Below, piece by piece: positions 17,497 through 24,936 of a stretch of DNA of 64,000 nt. A program made the position numbers and the translations under genes. Source of the stretch: HyVt-477 sp965224605 (lineage in GTDB: Bacteria; Pseudomonadota; Gammaproteobacteria; Thiotrichales; Thiotrichaceae). The notes beneath the pieces are model-generated. The model was not told the DNA's origin and ran no database searches. It saw only the letters and a program-made list of their open reading frames with translations. The stretch spans positions 62,001 to 126,000 of the forward strand of contig CBDCZP010000004.1 in assembly GCA_965224605.1 (NCBI GenBank), in the 5' to 3' direction. Each line of letters opens with the position of its first letter. The stretch's first letter is position 1.

Positions 17497-17775
17497 TCAT
17501 ACGATATAGAACTCATTGTTATCAATGACTTTACCTGATCCTTGCCATTGTACATCCGCTTCGCACCAGCTACAGAGCGGATACCAGCGTATGCGGTCAT
17601 CACTATCAATAGTCTGACTGACTATTTTTCTGAGTTGTTGGAGTTGTTGTTTACTGAGCCGACATTCAAACACGCTGTATTGTACGCGTTGTCCATGATC
17701 GCGTAATAGATCGTGCACGGTTTTGCGGATTTTGTTATCCGTGATGTCGTAGGTGATCATCCATAAGTGACTCAT
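17497..17775 (-). CDS. cas2: CRISPR-associated Cas2 (first copy)
   Basis: A 92-residue Cas2: MSHLWMITYDITDNKIRKTV with the conserved Asp, GQRVQYSVFECRLSKQQLQQL, and RIRWYPLCSWCEADVQWQG. It overlaps the end of the RT-cas1 gene by 4 bp (ATGA), so the two are translationally coupled. Together with the second cas2 it completes the adaptation module. Confidence 0.93.
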   Translation of the reverse strand: MSHLWMITYDITDNKIRKTVHDLLRDHGQRVQYSVFECRLSKQQLQQLRKIVSQTIDSDDRIRWYPLCSWCEADVQWQGSGKVIDNNEFYIV

Positions 17776-19937
17776 CGTATGATCATCGGTTGGTAGGTTG
17801 TTTCTGTTTGGCGTATGACGGCGGCGAGGTGGTTGATTTGATGTTCCATGCAGCGTCGGTAATCTAGCTGTAACTGGCTATTGGGGTGACGAATGGGCGC
17901 GTTCAATTTTGTTTCCAGATAACGCACGAAAATGCCTCTGGCTTTGGGGGTTAATAAGCAGGGTTCGTCTGCTGTTTCGGGAATGATGAAGTCATCGGGC
18001 GTTAGTTTATGGTTAAACACCAGATTGAATACGACTGAATCTACTACGATGGAGCGAAATTCTTCCATCATGTCGGAGGCTAAGGCGGGGTGTCCCATGC
18101 GCATGGGGTGTAGGTAGCCTACGTGTGGGTTGAGTCCGCGTGTGCGGATGAAGGTGTATATATTGTAAAATAGCAGGGTGTAACCATAGGAAAATAGGGC
18201 GTTTACGGGATCAGTGGGCGGGCGTTTTTTGCGTTTTTTGAAACCCCAGGCAGAATCTAGTGTGGCTACTAGCGACTGAAAATAGATGCGCGCGGCATTG
18301 CCTTCATAGCCGCGTAGTTGGTCAAGAGTGCTTGCTGTTTCTAGTTGTTTGATTATTCGCTTGAGTTCATTAGCCGCTTTTTCAAATGCGGGGGCTTCTT
18401 TATTTCGTGCATGACGTTTTAGTAATAGTCGGCTATTGGCTATTTTGCCTTTTACGATTTGTTTTGCCAGTGTTAAGCAAAAGGTGGGGTCATCGGCGCG
18501 TAAAAATTGTTCTCGGTGTAATAAGACGGGTTCGGTGTCGAATGAATCTACCATGCCATAGAAGCGACCTTTTCCAGAGAGCAGGTAGATGGGGATGCGT
18601 TGTTGCAGGCAGAATTGCATCACTTGTGTGGTGAGTTGAGAGTTGCCGAAGACCATGATTTGATCGACATGAATGGCGGGGATTTCTTTAATGACCAGTC
18701 CTTTGCGTTTGACTACAAAGCGTTCGTATTCTTTACCTAGAACCGAGCCATGTTCCATTAGGTATAGGGTTTTTAGACGGGGCTGTTTTGATGCTGGGGT
18801 AAAGTTTTCTGGTGGTTCAAGCTGTTTCTCTGGCTCTGCTTCAGAGGGGAATTGTTGTGGCGCTAGACCCGCTTCGGCAAAGGCTTCGCGCATTTCAGCG
18901 GAGGTGGTGTGTGTTGAGCCTTGAGGAAGTGCATAGGAGAACCAGCCGGGAGATTGTTTGGAGTGCTGACTGCGCTTTTTACGTTGTTTTTTCTTGTTGG
19001 GTCGTGGCTGTGTTGTATTTGAGCTGTTCTTTTTGGTTTCTTTTTCTGCTCTGGTTTGTATTCGAGTTGCTGGGCGTTCTTTGCTTTTGAAAGCGAGTGA
19101 GCGGATAAACTTTACCCCAAGAAAACGGAATCCGGTATTAAAGTCAGTGACGCGGGTTTTCTTTTTGTTAAACCTTAGGCGGAGTTGTTCGAGTATCTCT
19201 CCGGTAAGTTCCAGTGCGTCTTCTGCTTTGTCAGCGGACTTGCAGAGTACGACAAAGTCATCGGCGTAGCGTACTAAGCGCAGGTTTTTGTCCAGTAAGG
19301 CTTCGTCAAGATGATCCAGAAACAGGTTGGCTAATAAGGGGGAAAGCGGTGAACCTTGGGGTACGCCTTTGGTTAAGCGATAGCGTTCATTGCGATCGAC
19401 CACGGTGGCTTTTAGCCATTGTCTTATCAGCCGTAGAATGCCTGTATCAGCTACCAGTTTTTCGACTTCTTTTATTAATAAGTCGTGATTCACTTCATCA
19501 AAGTAACGATAAATATCGGCATCGACGACCCATTGATAGCCCTTGTCTCTGAGTCTTTCGATAAGATTGACAGCTTGGGCAACTGAGCGCCCTTGTCGAT
19601 AGGCAAAACTGATGTCTTCAAACTCTTTTTCAAAAACGGGTGTGAGGATGAGGGTGACGGCTGTTTGTAAAACGCGATCACGAATAGTCGGGATGGATAA
19701 GGGGCGTTTTCCATTGCCGGAGGATTTTTCTATCTCAACGCGTAATAAGGGTAGGGGGCGGTAGGTGTCGTATTCGACTTCGTTTTTTAGGGTGTCTAGA
19801 TTCTGCTGGAGATTGGCTTCAAAGCCCTGGAGGGAAACTCCGTCAACACCACCGGCTCCTTTGTTGCTACGCACTTTCTCCCAAGCTTCCAACAGGTTAT
19901 GGGAAGTGAGTACGTCTGCAAGACAAATAGTAGACAT
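17772..19937 (-). CDS. cas1: reverse transcriptase-Cas1 fusion
   Basis: A 721-residue fusion. Residues 1-275 are a group II intron-like reverse transcriptase: LLEAWEKVRSNKGAGGVDGV, KRPLSIPTIRDRVLQ, motif A DADIYRYFDEVNHDLL, GVPQGSPLSPLLANLFLD and the catalytic YADD near residue 221. A Lys/Gln/Pro-rich linker of about 110 residues follows (KKKQRKKRSQHSKQSP). The Cas1 domain (about 400-721) has VFGNSQLTTQVMQFC, ALFSYGYTLLFYNIY, GLNPHVGYLHPMRMGHP (catalytic His) and ALASDMMEEFRSIVV (acidic ligand). There is no N-terminal Cas6 domain, unlike some RT-Cas1 proteins. Such fusions allow spacer capture from RNA. The frame is intact. Confidence 0.97.
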   Translation of the reverse strand: MSTICLADVLTSHNLLEAWEKVRSNKGAGGVDGVSLQGFEANLQQNLDTLKNEVEYDTYRPLPLLRVEIEKSSGNGKRPLSIPTIRDRVLQTAVTLILTPVFEKEFEDISFAYRQGRSVAQAVNLIERLRDKGYQWVVDADIYRYFDEVNHDLLIKEVEKLVADTGILRLIRQWLKATVVDRNERYRLTKGVPQGSPLSPLLANLFLDHLDEALLDKNLRLVRYADDFVVLCKSADKAEDALELTGEILEQLRLRFNKKKTRVTDFNTGFRFLGVKFIRSLAFKSKERPATRIQTRAEKETKKNSSNTTQPRPNKKKQRKKRSQHSKQSPGWFSYALPQGSTHTTSAEMREAFAEAGLAPQQFPSEAEPEKQLEPPENFTPASKQPRLKTLYLMEHGSVLGKEYERFVVKRKGLVIKEIPAIHVDQIMVFGNSQLTTQVMQFCLQQRIPIYLLSGKGRFYGMVDSFDTEPVLLHREQFLRADDPTFCLTLAKQIVKGKIANSRLLLKRHARNKEAPAFEKAANELKRIIKQLETASTLDQLRGYEGNAARIYFQSLVATLDSAWGFKKRKKRPPTDPVNALFSYGYTLLFYNIYTFIRTRGLNPHVGYLHPMRMGHPALASDMMEEFRSIVVDSVVFNLVFNHKLTPDDFIIPETADEPCLLTPKARGIFVRYLETKLNAPIRHPNSQLQLDYRRCMEHQINHLAAVIRQTETTYQPMIIR

Positions 19938-20162
19938 CGCTTAAGCCCTGAATGTTCAGAAAAATCTGGGGTCGTATCCAGAAGTTATTTTTTGTAATTA
20001 TCTAGTTAATTATAGTATATAAAACATAGTTTTGCAGTAGAGAACACGTCTGTTCAAATACTTCACGGTCACTCCAGCTTCATGCACTCAGTCTTTGACG
20101 ACTCTGTCGTCTATTTAACCTGCTCCTCAAGCTCCAGTTGGGAGCTAGGAGTATGTATATAT

Positions 20163-20190
20163 ATATGTGCTATCATTGGGTAGCACATAT
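20163..20190 (+). promoter_or_regulatory. inverted repeat operator before the antitoxin gene
   Basis: ATATGTGCTA and TAGCACATAT, perfect 10-bp arms with an 8-bp gap, overlap an alternating TATATATA stretch and end 14 bp before the antitoxin ATG. This is a probable autoregulatory operator. The rest of 19938-20162 shows no gene. Confidence 0.6.
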
Positions 20191-20204
20191 TTAAGGAGTT
20201 ATTC

Positions 20205-20531
20205 ATGCAAACCTTTTCAATAAGAGATCTTCGAGAACGTACAGGGGAACTCAGCAAGGAAGCTGAGAAGGGAAATATCGCGCTTATTACGAAACATGGT
20301 CACCCGATGTTTGTAAGCCTCCCTTTTACCGAAAACTTGTTACAAAGTGGTGTTCTTGTGGCTTTAGCAGAGAGCCTTTATCAGAGTGGTTCACTTTCTA
20401 TTGGTAAGGCGGCGAAACTTGCTGATCAATCTATCGCTGAATTTAGTGAGCATCTGTCTCGTTTAGGTATTGCTGTGGTTGATTATTCTGCTAATGAACT
20501 GGAAGATGAGTTGAGTTATTTCAAGACATGA
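20205..20531 (+). CDS. Phd-UPF0175 fusion antitoxin
   Basis: A 108-residue protein with two parts. Residues 1-45 look Phd/YefM-like (FSIRDLRERTGELSKEAEKG, then IALITKHGHPMFVSL). Residues 55-105 resemble UPF0175 (LAESLYQSGSLSIGKAAKLA, FSEHLSRLGIAVVDYS, LEDEL). Each part alone is an antitoxin-type module, so this reads as a fusion. It overlaps the next gene by 4 bp. It is encoded opposite to the surrounding cas genes. Confidence 0.8.
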   Translation: MQTFSIRDLRERTGELSKEAEKGNIALITKHGHPMFVSLPFTENLLQSGVLVALAESLYQSGSLSIGKAAKLADQSIAEFSEHLSRLGIAVVDYSANELEDELSYFKT

Positions 20532-21016
20532 AGCCTGTTATTGTGGCTGACACTGATCCACTAATCGCGTTAGCTAAACTGGACTTATTGTATTTATTGA
20601 ATGAATTATTTTCCCATGTGTGCATACCTGAAGAGGTGGCGCATGAAGCTACTTACCAGTGCGAGCGTACCGATGCTCAAGCTATTCTGTCATTTGTAGA
20701 TAGCTATGGTGTTCGGCTAGATAATAATGAAGGCGAGTGGGTTCGATCATTAAGGCAACATCTGGATGAAGGTGAGATTCAGGCAATCAGTCATGCCAGA
20801 GATTTATCCTGTGGTGTGCTGATGGATGAAAAACGCGGAAGAAAAATAGCCATGCACTACGGCATCCCGGTTATTGGAGTAATTGGCGTTTTGATTGAAG
20901 CAAAAGCACAAGATTTGATTGATAGGGTTAAGCCATTTTTGCAACAATTGATTCAATATGAGTATCGCTTGTCTGATACGTTGGTGGCAGAGGCGTTAAG
21001 GTTGGCTGGGGAGTAG
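20528..21016 (+). CDS. DUF3368-type PIN-like toxin
   Basis: A 162-residue PIN-like protein: VIVADTDPLIALAKLDLLYL (first Asp), CIPEEVAHEAT (Glu), LDEGEIQAISHARDL (Glu), VLMDEKRGRKIA (Asp) and GVIGVLIEAKAQDLID. This order of acidic residues is characteristic of the DUF3368 family, usually paired with UPF0175 antitoxins, as here. It probably acts as a nuclease toxin. Intact. Confidence 0.85.
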   Translation: MKPVIVADTDPLIALAKLDLLYLLNELFSHVCIPEEVAHEATYQCERTDAQAILSFVDSYGVRLDNNEGEWVRSLRQHLDEGEIQAISHARDLSCGVLMDEKRGRKIAMHYGIPVIGVIGVLIEAKAQDLIDRVKPFLQQLIQYEYRLSDTLVAEALRLAGE

Positions 21017-21068
21017 TTGATCTTGTACGGATAGTGTGCCTTTGTATCAAAGAAGAAGCTTATGAGGT

Positions 21069-21305
21069 TTAATACGGGTTATGGTCAAAGATGATGATTT
21101 CTCCTGTAACAGGAGAGTCATAATGTAAGCTTTTGGCTTTGCCGTGTAGAACGTGGGCAATTCTCAGATATAACCAAACAGGTGCGGCTCCTGTTAGCGT
21201 AATATCATTTCCTTCACCTGCTAGTTTTTTTGCTTGTGTTTCGTAGTGGGGTAGTTTGCCTAACTTTGCGGTTTCTTGGTAGAAGGTGGAAAGATCGATG
21301 ATCAT
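21069..21305 (-). CDS. Csx3-like putative ring nuclease
   Basis: A 78-residue protein whose central and C-terminal part (ITLTGAAPVWLYLRIAHVLH, then LHYDSPVTGEIIIFDHNP) matches the pattern G-x-x-P-x-WLY...H...YD...G-x-x-I...H of the Csx3/Crn3 family. Csx3 proteins bind and degrade the cyclic oligoadenylate messenger made by Cas10. It is shorter than most Csx3, retaining mainly the C-terminal half of the fold. It overlaps the upstream membrane gene by 4 bp and lies on the cas strand inside the type III-B locus. The family call rests on motif memory and context. Confidence 0.68.
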   Translation of the reverse strand: MIIDLSTFYQETAKLGKLPHYETQAKKLAGEGNDITLTGAAPVWLYLRIAHVLHGKAKSLHYDSPVTGEIIIFDHNPY

Positions 21306-21790
21306 AAATCAAAGCCTCTTACATCAAATCCTAGTTTTTTAATTTCTTCAATATCAAATTGTTCCATTTCTTCAGTGTCGCAATTAACGATAAGTTCTTT
21401 TCCTTCAGATGATACATACAGAGCATCAATAGCTCTGATGAATTCTTCTGTTGCATTTTTTTTAATTAAAAATCTTCTTTGGTCTTTCTTGGGGGTATCT
21501 GATTGAGAGGACGAAACTGGTATCATTGGCATCATACCAAGCCTTCCTAATACTTCAGCACGTGTTAACTCACCACGACGAATTTTATTAGGTAGATAAA
21601 TTTTTCTATTGGTATTCTTTTCTTTTAGAATAATTTGCATATCTTCATTTTTTCTACGCTCCTCTTTGTTCTTTTTCTCTTGACTCTTTTTGAGTTCACT
21701 ACGCCCTTTAATGATTTGATATGCAGTGATAGGAATACCTATTACTGCGATGATGTTGGCTAGGAAAGCTATGCAATCTACAATTGTCAT
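21302..21790 (-). CDS. membrane-anchored protein coupled to Csx3-like gene
   Basis: A 162-residue protein not assigned to a family. Residues 4-27 form one transmembrane helix (IAFLANIIAVIGIPITAYQI), followed by a highly charged helix (KKSQEKKNKEERRKNEDMQ) and a soluble domain with KIYLPNKIRRGELTRAEVLG, RRFLIKKNATEEFIRAIDAL and NCDTEEMEQFDIEEIKKLGF. Its stop overlaps the Csx3-like start (ATGA). In type III loci, small membrane proteins beside ring nucleases often act as cyclic-oligoadenylate-linked effectors; that role is inference here. I see no CARF or SAVED motif. Confidence 0.6.
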   Translation of the reverse strand: MTIVDCIAFLANIIAVIGIPITAYQIIKGRSELKKSQEKKNKEERRKNEDMQIILKEKNTNRKIYLPNKIRRGELTRAEVLGRLGMMPMIPVSSSQSDTPKKDQRRFLIKKNATEEFIRAIDALYVSSEGKELIVNCDTEEMEQFDIEEIKKLGFDVRGFDL

Positions 21791-21855
21791 TATTTTACCC
21801 TTGGTATCTGTTAAAGACTTTTTTTTTAGATTAATATCACATACAATATCATAAG

Positions 21856-22290
21856 ATGAATATTGTTATCGACACTAATGTGGTTTTATCAGCTCTGTAC
21901 TCAAAAAATGGAGCTTCGCATCTGTTGTTGCAATGGTTATTTCGTTCCAATGAGCGGGTTAATATTGTTTCGATTCCCTTGATAGCAGAATTTGAAGATG
22001 TTTTGACGCGACCTGAGCATCTGGCTAGATATTATCATTTGACAACTCAAGATATTAATTTGTTTATAGATGATATTTGTGCAGTATCTCATCATCAGAA
22101 AATCTATTTTTTATGGCGACCATTTTTGTCTGATTTAAAGGATGATATGGTGCTAGAAACAGCATTTAATGGCAATGCAGACTATATTGTTACTAATAAT
22201 ATTAAGGATTTTAAAAAAGTCCAAGAGTCTTTTTCAATCCTGCCTGTTACACCTAAACAGTTTCTTGAGATTATAGGAGAACTAAAATGA
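21856..22290 (+). CDS. PIN-family toxin (COG1569 type)
   Basis: A 144-residue PIN domain protein: MNIVIDTNVVLSALYSKNGA (Asp, Asn), IVSIPLIAEFEDVLTRPEHL (Glu), DLKDDMVLETAFNGNADYIV (Asp-Asp) and TNNIKDFKK. The pattern is that of the putative toxin component, PIN family. It overlaps the following small gene by 4 bp. In this family the toxin gene often precedes the antitoxin. Confidence 0.85.
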   Translation: MNIVIDTNVVLSALYSKNGASHLLLQWLFRSNERVNIVSIPLIAEFEDVLTRPEHLARYYHLTTQDINLFIDDICAVSHHQKIYFLWRPFLSDLKDDMVLETAFNGNADYIVTNNIKDFKKVQESFSILPVTPKQFLEIIGELK

Positions 22291-22517
22291 ATTTTGCATT
22301 GAGAATTCCTGACTATTATAAAAAAGATATTCTGCAACTGAAGGGTGATACGTCGATCAATCAGTTTATTGTTAACGCAATTGCTGAAAAGCTGTCGGCT
22401 TTAAAAACAGAGGAGTATTTGCTAGAAAGAGCTAGCAGAGGTTCTAGGGAACATGCTTTGGCAGTTCTGGATAAAGTAGCTGATGTTGCGCCTGAGGATT
22501 ATGATTGTATTGATTAA
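22287..22517 (+). CDS. antitoxin partner of the PIN toxin
   Basis: A 76-residue protein. The N-terminal MNFALRIPDYYKKDILQLKG, then TSINQFIVNAIAEKLSAL, matches a short ribbon-helix-helix (Arc/HicB-like) DNA-binding fold. The acidic C-terminus (VADVAPEDYDCID) is a typical toxin-binding tail. Its start overlaps the toxin stop. It ends 28 bp from the convergent end of cmr6. Confidence 0.72.
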   Translation: MNFALRIPDYYKKDILQLKGDTSINQFIVNAIAEKLSALKTEEYLLERASRGSREHALAVLDKVADVAPEDYDCID

Positions 22518-22544
22518 AACTACTTAATGGTTTGGCTTTTTTAT

Positions 22545-23624
22545 CTAACACATAATCACTATTTTGATTAATTCTCTCTTATTAGTATAGGCATTTACTT
22601 TCACCCCTTTTCCTGAATTCAGCACACTCTGCTGTGCTTCTGATAGCTGTTGATTAATTGCATTCTTTTGCTCTAATGATGTTGCCATTGCAATCGTTTT
22701 TCTACTTTGTTCAATAAAAAATGACTGATTCCTGAGGTTCTTTTTAAGGTAAACGCCTTCTTTTAATTCTGCACTTTCAAGCGCGGCTTCTGCCTGTTGT
22801 TTTTGCTCTTCTTTTTGCTTCCTCTGTTCATCAAAGAAGTATCCATATCCCGATGAACCTTTTGCTCCTATTCCCCAGTCACACATGGCTTGTTGTAGAA
22901 GTTTTATGGCATAGTTTGCCCATTCCTTGCTGCCTTCCACAGAGAACATAAAGCTCCCTTGTATGGCAATTTGCGGGTTAGGATTTGGGGATTCAAAATC
23001 TGGATGTGGTGTGCCTTCGCCACCTTTTTTTTGATAATATTTTTCAGCATGTACGGTGATCATTTCTGCTGCAAGAGGAAAGGATGTGCCGTCAGGTATC
23101 CACCAGGCATGATTAAAAATGATATAGCCCGCTTCTCCACTATCCGCTTTTTCTGTCGCATTGGCTTCTTTGCCAAATAGTATCTGCTGAATTGCTTTCT
23201 CAATACTAATGGCTTTGGCATAGTGACTTAATACGCCTTTAATGGCTGAACCGGGGATAAAGGGGACTCCATAAATATGATGCAAAGTAATCCCTGCTTC
23301 TAATGGACTGGCTTCGCCCATACCGAGGAATAAACGATTTTCCAGTTTACCAATCCAGCATTGTGAGTTGTCACCGTTTTCAATTTGTTTTTTCTGCCAG
23401 TACTTATAGGATTTATTATAGAGCTTAGAGACTTCTATTTTAGAGGCGTTGATATGGTGCTCATGTGCTGCCTCATTGTGTTGTTTTATGAAAACCTGAC
23501 CATTTCTTTTTTCTTCGTCTCGTGCCCAGGTTTTGAAGCCGCGATCCAAAAACAAACCCGCGTGATCACTATGCATATCAGGCAAGTCATGACGACGCAT
23601 ATTGATAATAAGGTTGTTAGGCAT
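22545..23624 (-). CDS. cmr6: type III-B Cmr6 (RAMP)
   Basis: A 359-residue Cmr6, a Cas7-like backbone subunit at the foot of the Cmr effector complex. Evidence: MPNNLIINMRRHDLPDMHSD, LENRLFLGMGEASPLEAGIT and GVPFIPGSAIKGVLSHYAKA (the RAMP glycine-rich loop), then QIAIQGSFMFS and GIGAKGSSGYGYF. The start is ATG 23624, preceded by AAGGAG; longer in-frame extensions lie inside cmr5. It overlaps cmr5 by 8 bp. The frame is intact. Confidence 0.93.
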   Translation of the reverse strand: MPNNLIINMRRHDLPDMHSDHAGLFLDRGFKTWARDEEKRNGQVFIKQHNEAAHEHHINASKIEVSKLYNKSYKYWQKKQIENGDNSQCWIGKLENRLFLGMGEASPLEAGITLHHIYGVPFIPGSAIKGVLSHYAKAISIEKAIQQILFGKEANATEKADSGEAGYIIFNHAWWIPDGTSFPLAAEMITVHAEKYYQKKGGEGTPHPDFESPNPNPQIAIQGSFMFSVEGSKEWANYAIKLLQQAMCDWGIGAKGSSGYGYFFDEQRKQKEEQKQQAEAALESAELKEGVYLKKNLRNQSFFIEQSRKTIAMATSLEQKNAINQQLSEAQQSVLNSGKGVKVNAYTNKRELIKIVIMC

Positions 23625-24036
23625 GATTTTCTCCTTGTGGCTCGCCTTCTTCTGTTTCCTCTCCAGCTTTGACTCCAAGAATACTTTCAGCAAAGCGTTT
23701 GTACCAGATGGATGCAGCAAGAATTTTTCGTGTCAGACGTTGGTATTCTATTAATTCGGCTTGATTGATTCGTTGCTGAAATTGCGATGCGGATTCGTTA
23801 TGTGCTCCTTCAGTTAAATGAGACAAATGCTTGAGAAATTGCCCCTGAGGTGTGCTCTCCACCCCCTTTGATTTAACCCAGATAAAGGCTATTGCTTGTG
23901 ATAAACCACTACGCAACACCATTAGCGGAAAGTTATGACAAAGACTTCCGTAGGTTTTTTTCTTGTCAGCGTCTAACACTAAGGAACTGATTTGCTCATA
24001 GACTTTTTTTGAATGCTGTTGTGAACGTGTCCTCAT
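23617..24036 (-). CDS. cmr5: type III-B Cmr5
   Basis: A 139-residue small helical Cmr subunit (Cas11 role): MRTRSQQHSKKVYEQISSLV, KKTYGSLCHNFPLMVLRSGL, QAIAFIWVKSKG and LTRKILAASIWYKRFAESIL. It is overlapped at the start by the end of cmr4 (ATGA) and at the end by cmr6. Intact. The last 20 residues are acidic (GEETEEGEPQGENHA). Confidence 0.93.
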   Translation of the reverse strand: MRTRSQQHSKKVYEQISSLVLDADKKKTYGSLCHNFPLMVLRSGLSQAIAFIWVKSKGVESTPQGQFLKHLSHLTEGAHNESASQFQQRINQAELIEYQRLTRKILAASIWYKRFAESILGVKAGEETEEGEPQGENHA

Positions 24037-24921
24037 TGTGCGTTATCTCCATCATTATTAATAATCCAGCGAACTTGTCCTGCGCCGACGGTGGCATTGC
24101 CACCGATTTGTAGGCGTGTGTCGTCACTGGGTAATAATTGAAGCAGTTGTTCAGCATCTTTATCGCTCTTTGTATTACGTGAACGATCACAAGCCAGGAT
24201 CCCCCAAAGTAGGGTTTCTGCGGGTAAGTATTCTTCATACCAGAGTCCGCCATCTTGCACGGTACGGGTAGCTTCCTTTATGCGGATACGAGCGCGGATT
24301 TCGGTAGCAGTTTCGGATAGAAAATCAAAAATATCATCTTTAACTATCAGGAAAACGTTGTTTAAAAAGTGTTTGCCAGTCATCATCTGTAAAAATTCGT
24401 GGGGCAATAAAGTTTGCCCACTCATCAGCTCCTGCCTCGGTGTTTAAATCAAGGTCTTCCAGATAGATTTTATTACCTTCCAGTAATGCTGAATCTGTGG
24501 TGTGTTTACACTGAGGATCATCATCGAAACTGACTCTGGATTCAGGAAAACCTGTTATTTTATTGTCTTGTAAATCTCGTTTATAACGCTCTAGTACCAT
24601 CGGGCAAGTAACCCAGGAAAATGTCCCCCTCCATGAGCGAATCGGCAAGCATAATAAACGGGCATCACCTACTGCTAATGCTCCTGCAAATTCAGAGGCT
24701 TTATCTCCTGCTTCGGGACCGAACAGGGCTAAAATATGCTCTTTGTTGTTTTCATCAGCTTGGCATTCATCGCGTAAAACTCCCTTTATACCTGAACCCG
24801 GTACTTGCGGCAGGTTGGTAGCGCGTTCTCTGGCAATGGGCATGTCAATAACACCTATACCTTGCCCTGTGCCAACGTGTAATCCGCTAATGGTATGTAA
24901 GTGGTAGATTTTCTTTTCCAT
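24033..24921 (-). pseudogene. cmr4: type III-B Cmr4, one frameshift
   Basis: Cas7-like backbone RAMP of the Cmr complex, split into two frames. The N-terminal 193 codons have MEKKIYHLHTISGLHVGTGQ and LPQVPGSGIKGVLRDECQ and stop at 24340. The C-terminal half in the next frame has FLIVKDDIFDFLSETATEIR, GGLWYEEYLPAETLLWGILA and LQIGGNATVGAGQVRW, ending at 24033. Removing one base near 24350-24355 would join KQRF to FLIVKDD and give a protein of normal length (about 295 residues). All Cmr4 landmarks are otherwise present, so the lesion is recent or an error. Confidence 0.9.
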
Positions 24922-24936
24922 CGTTATTTCCTTTTA

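Noticed and set aside
18386..19552. Several plus-strand open frames of 80-110 codons opposite RT-cas1
   Set aside because: They lie wholly within the RT-Cas1 gene on the other strand, have no recognisable domains, and follow from its codon bias.
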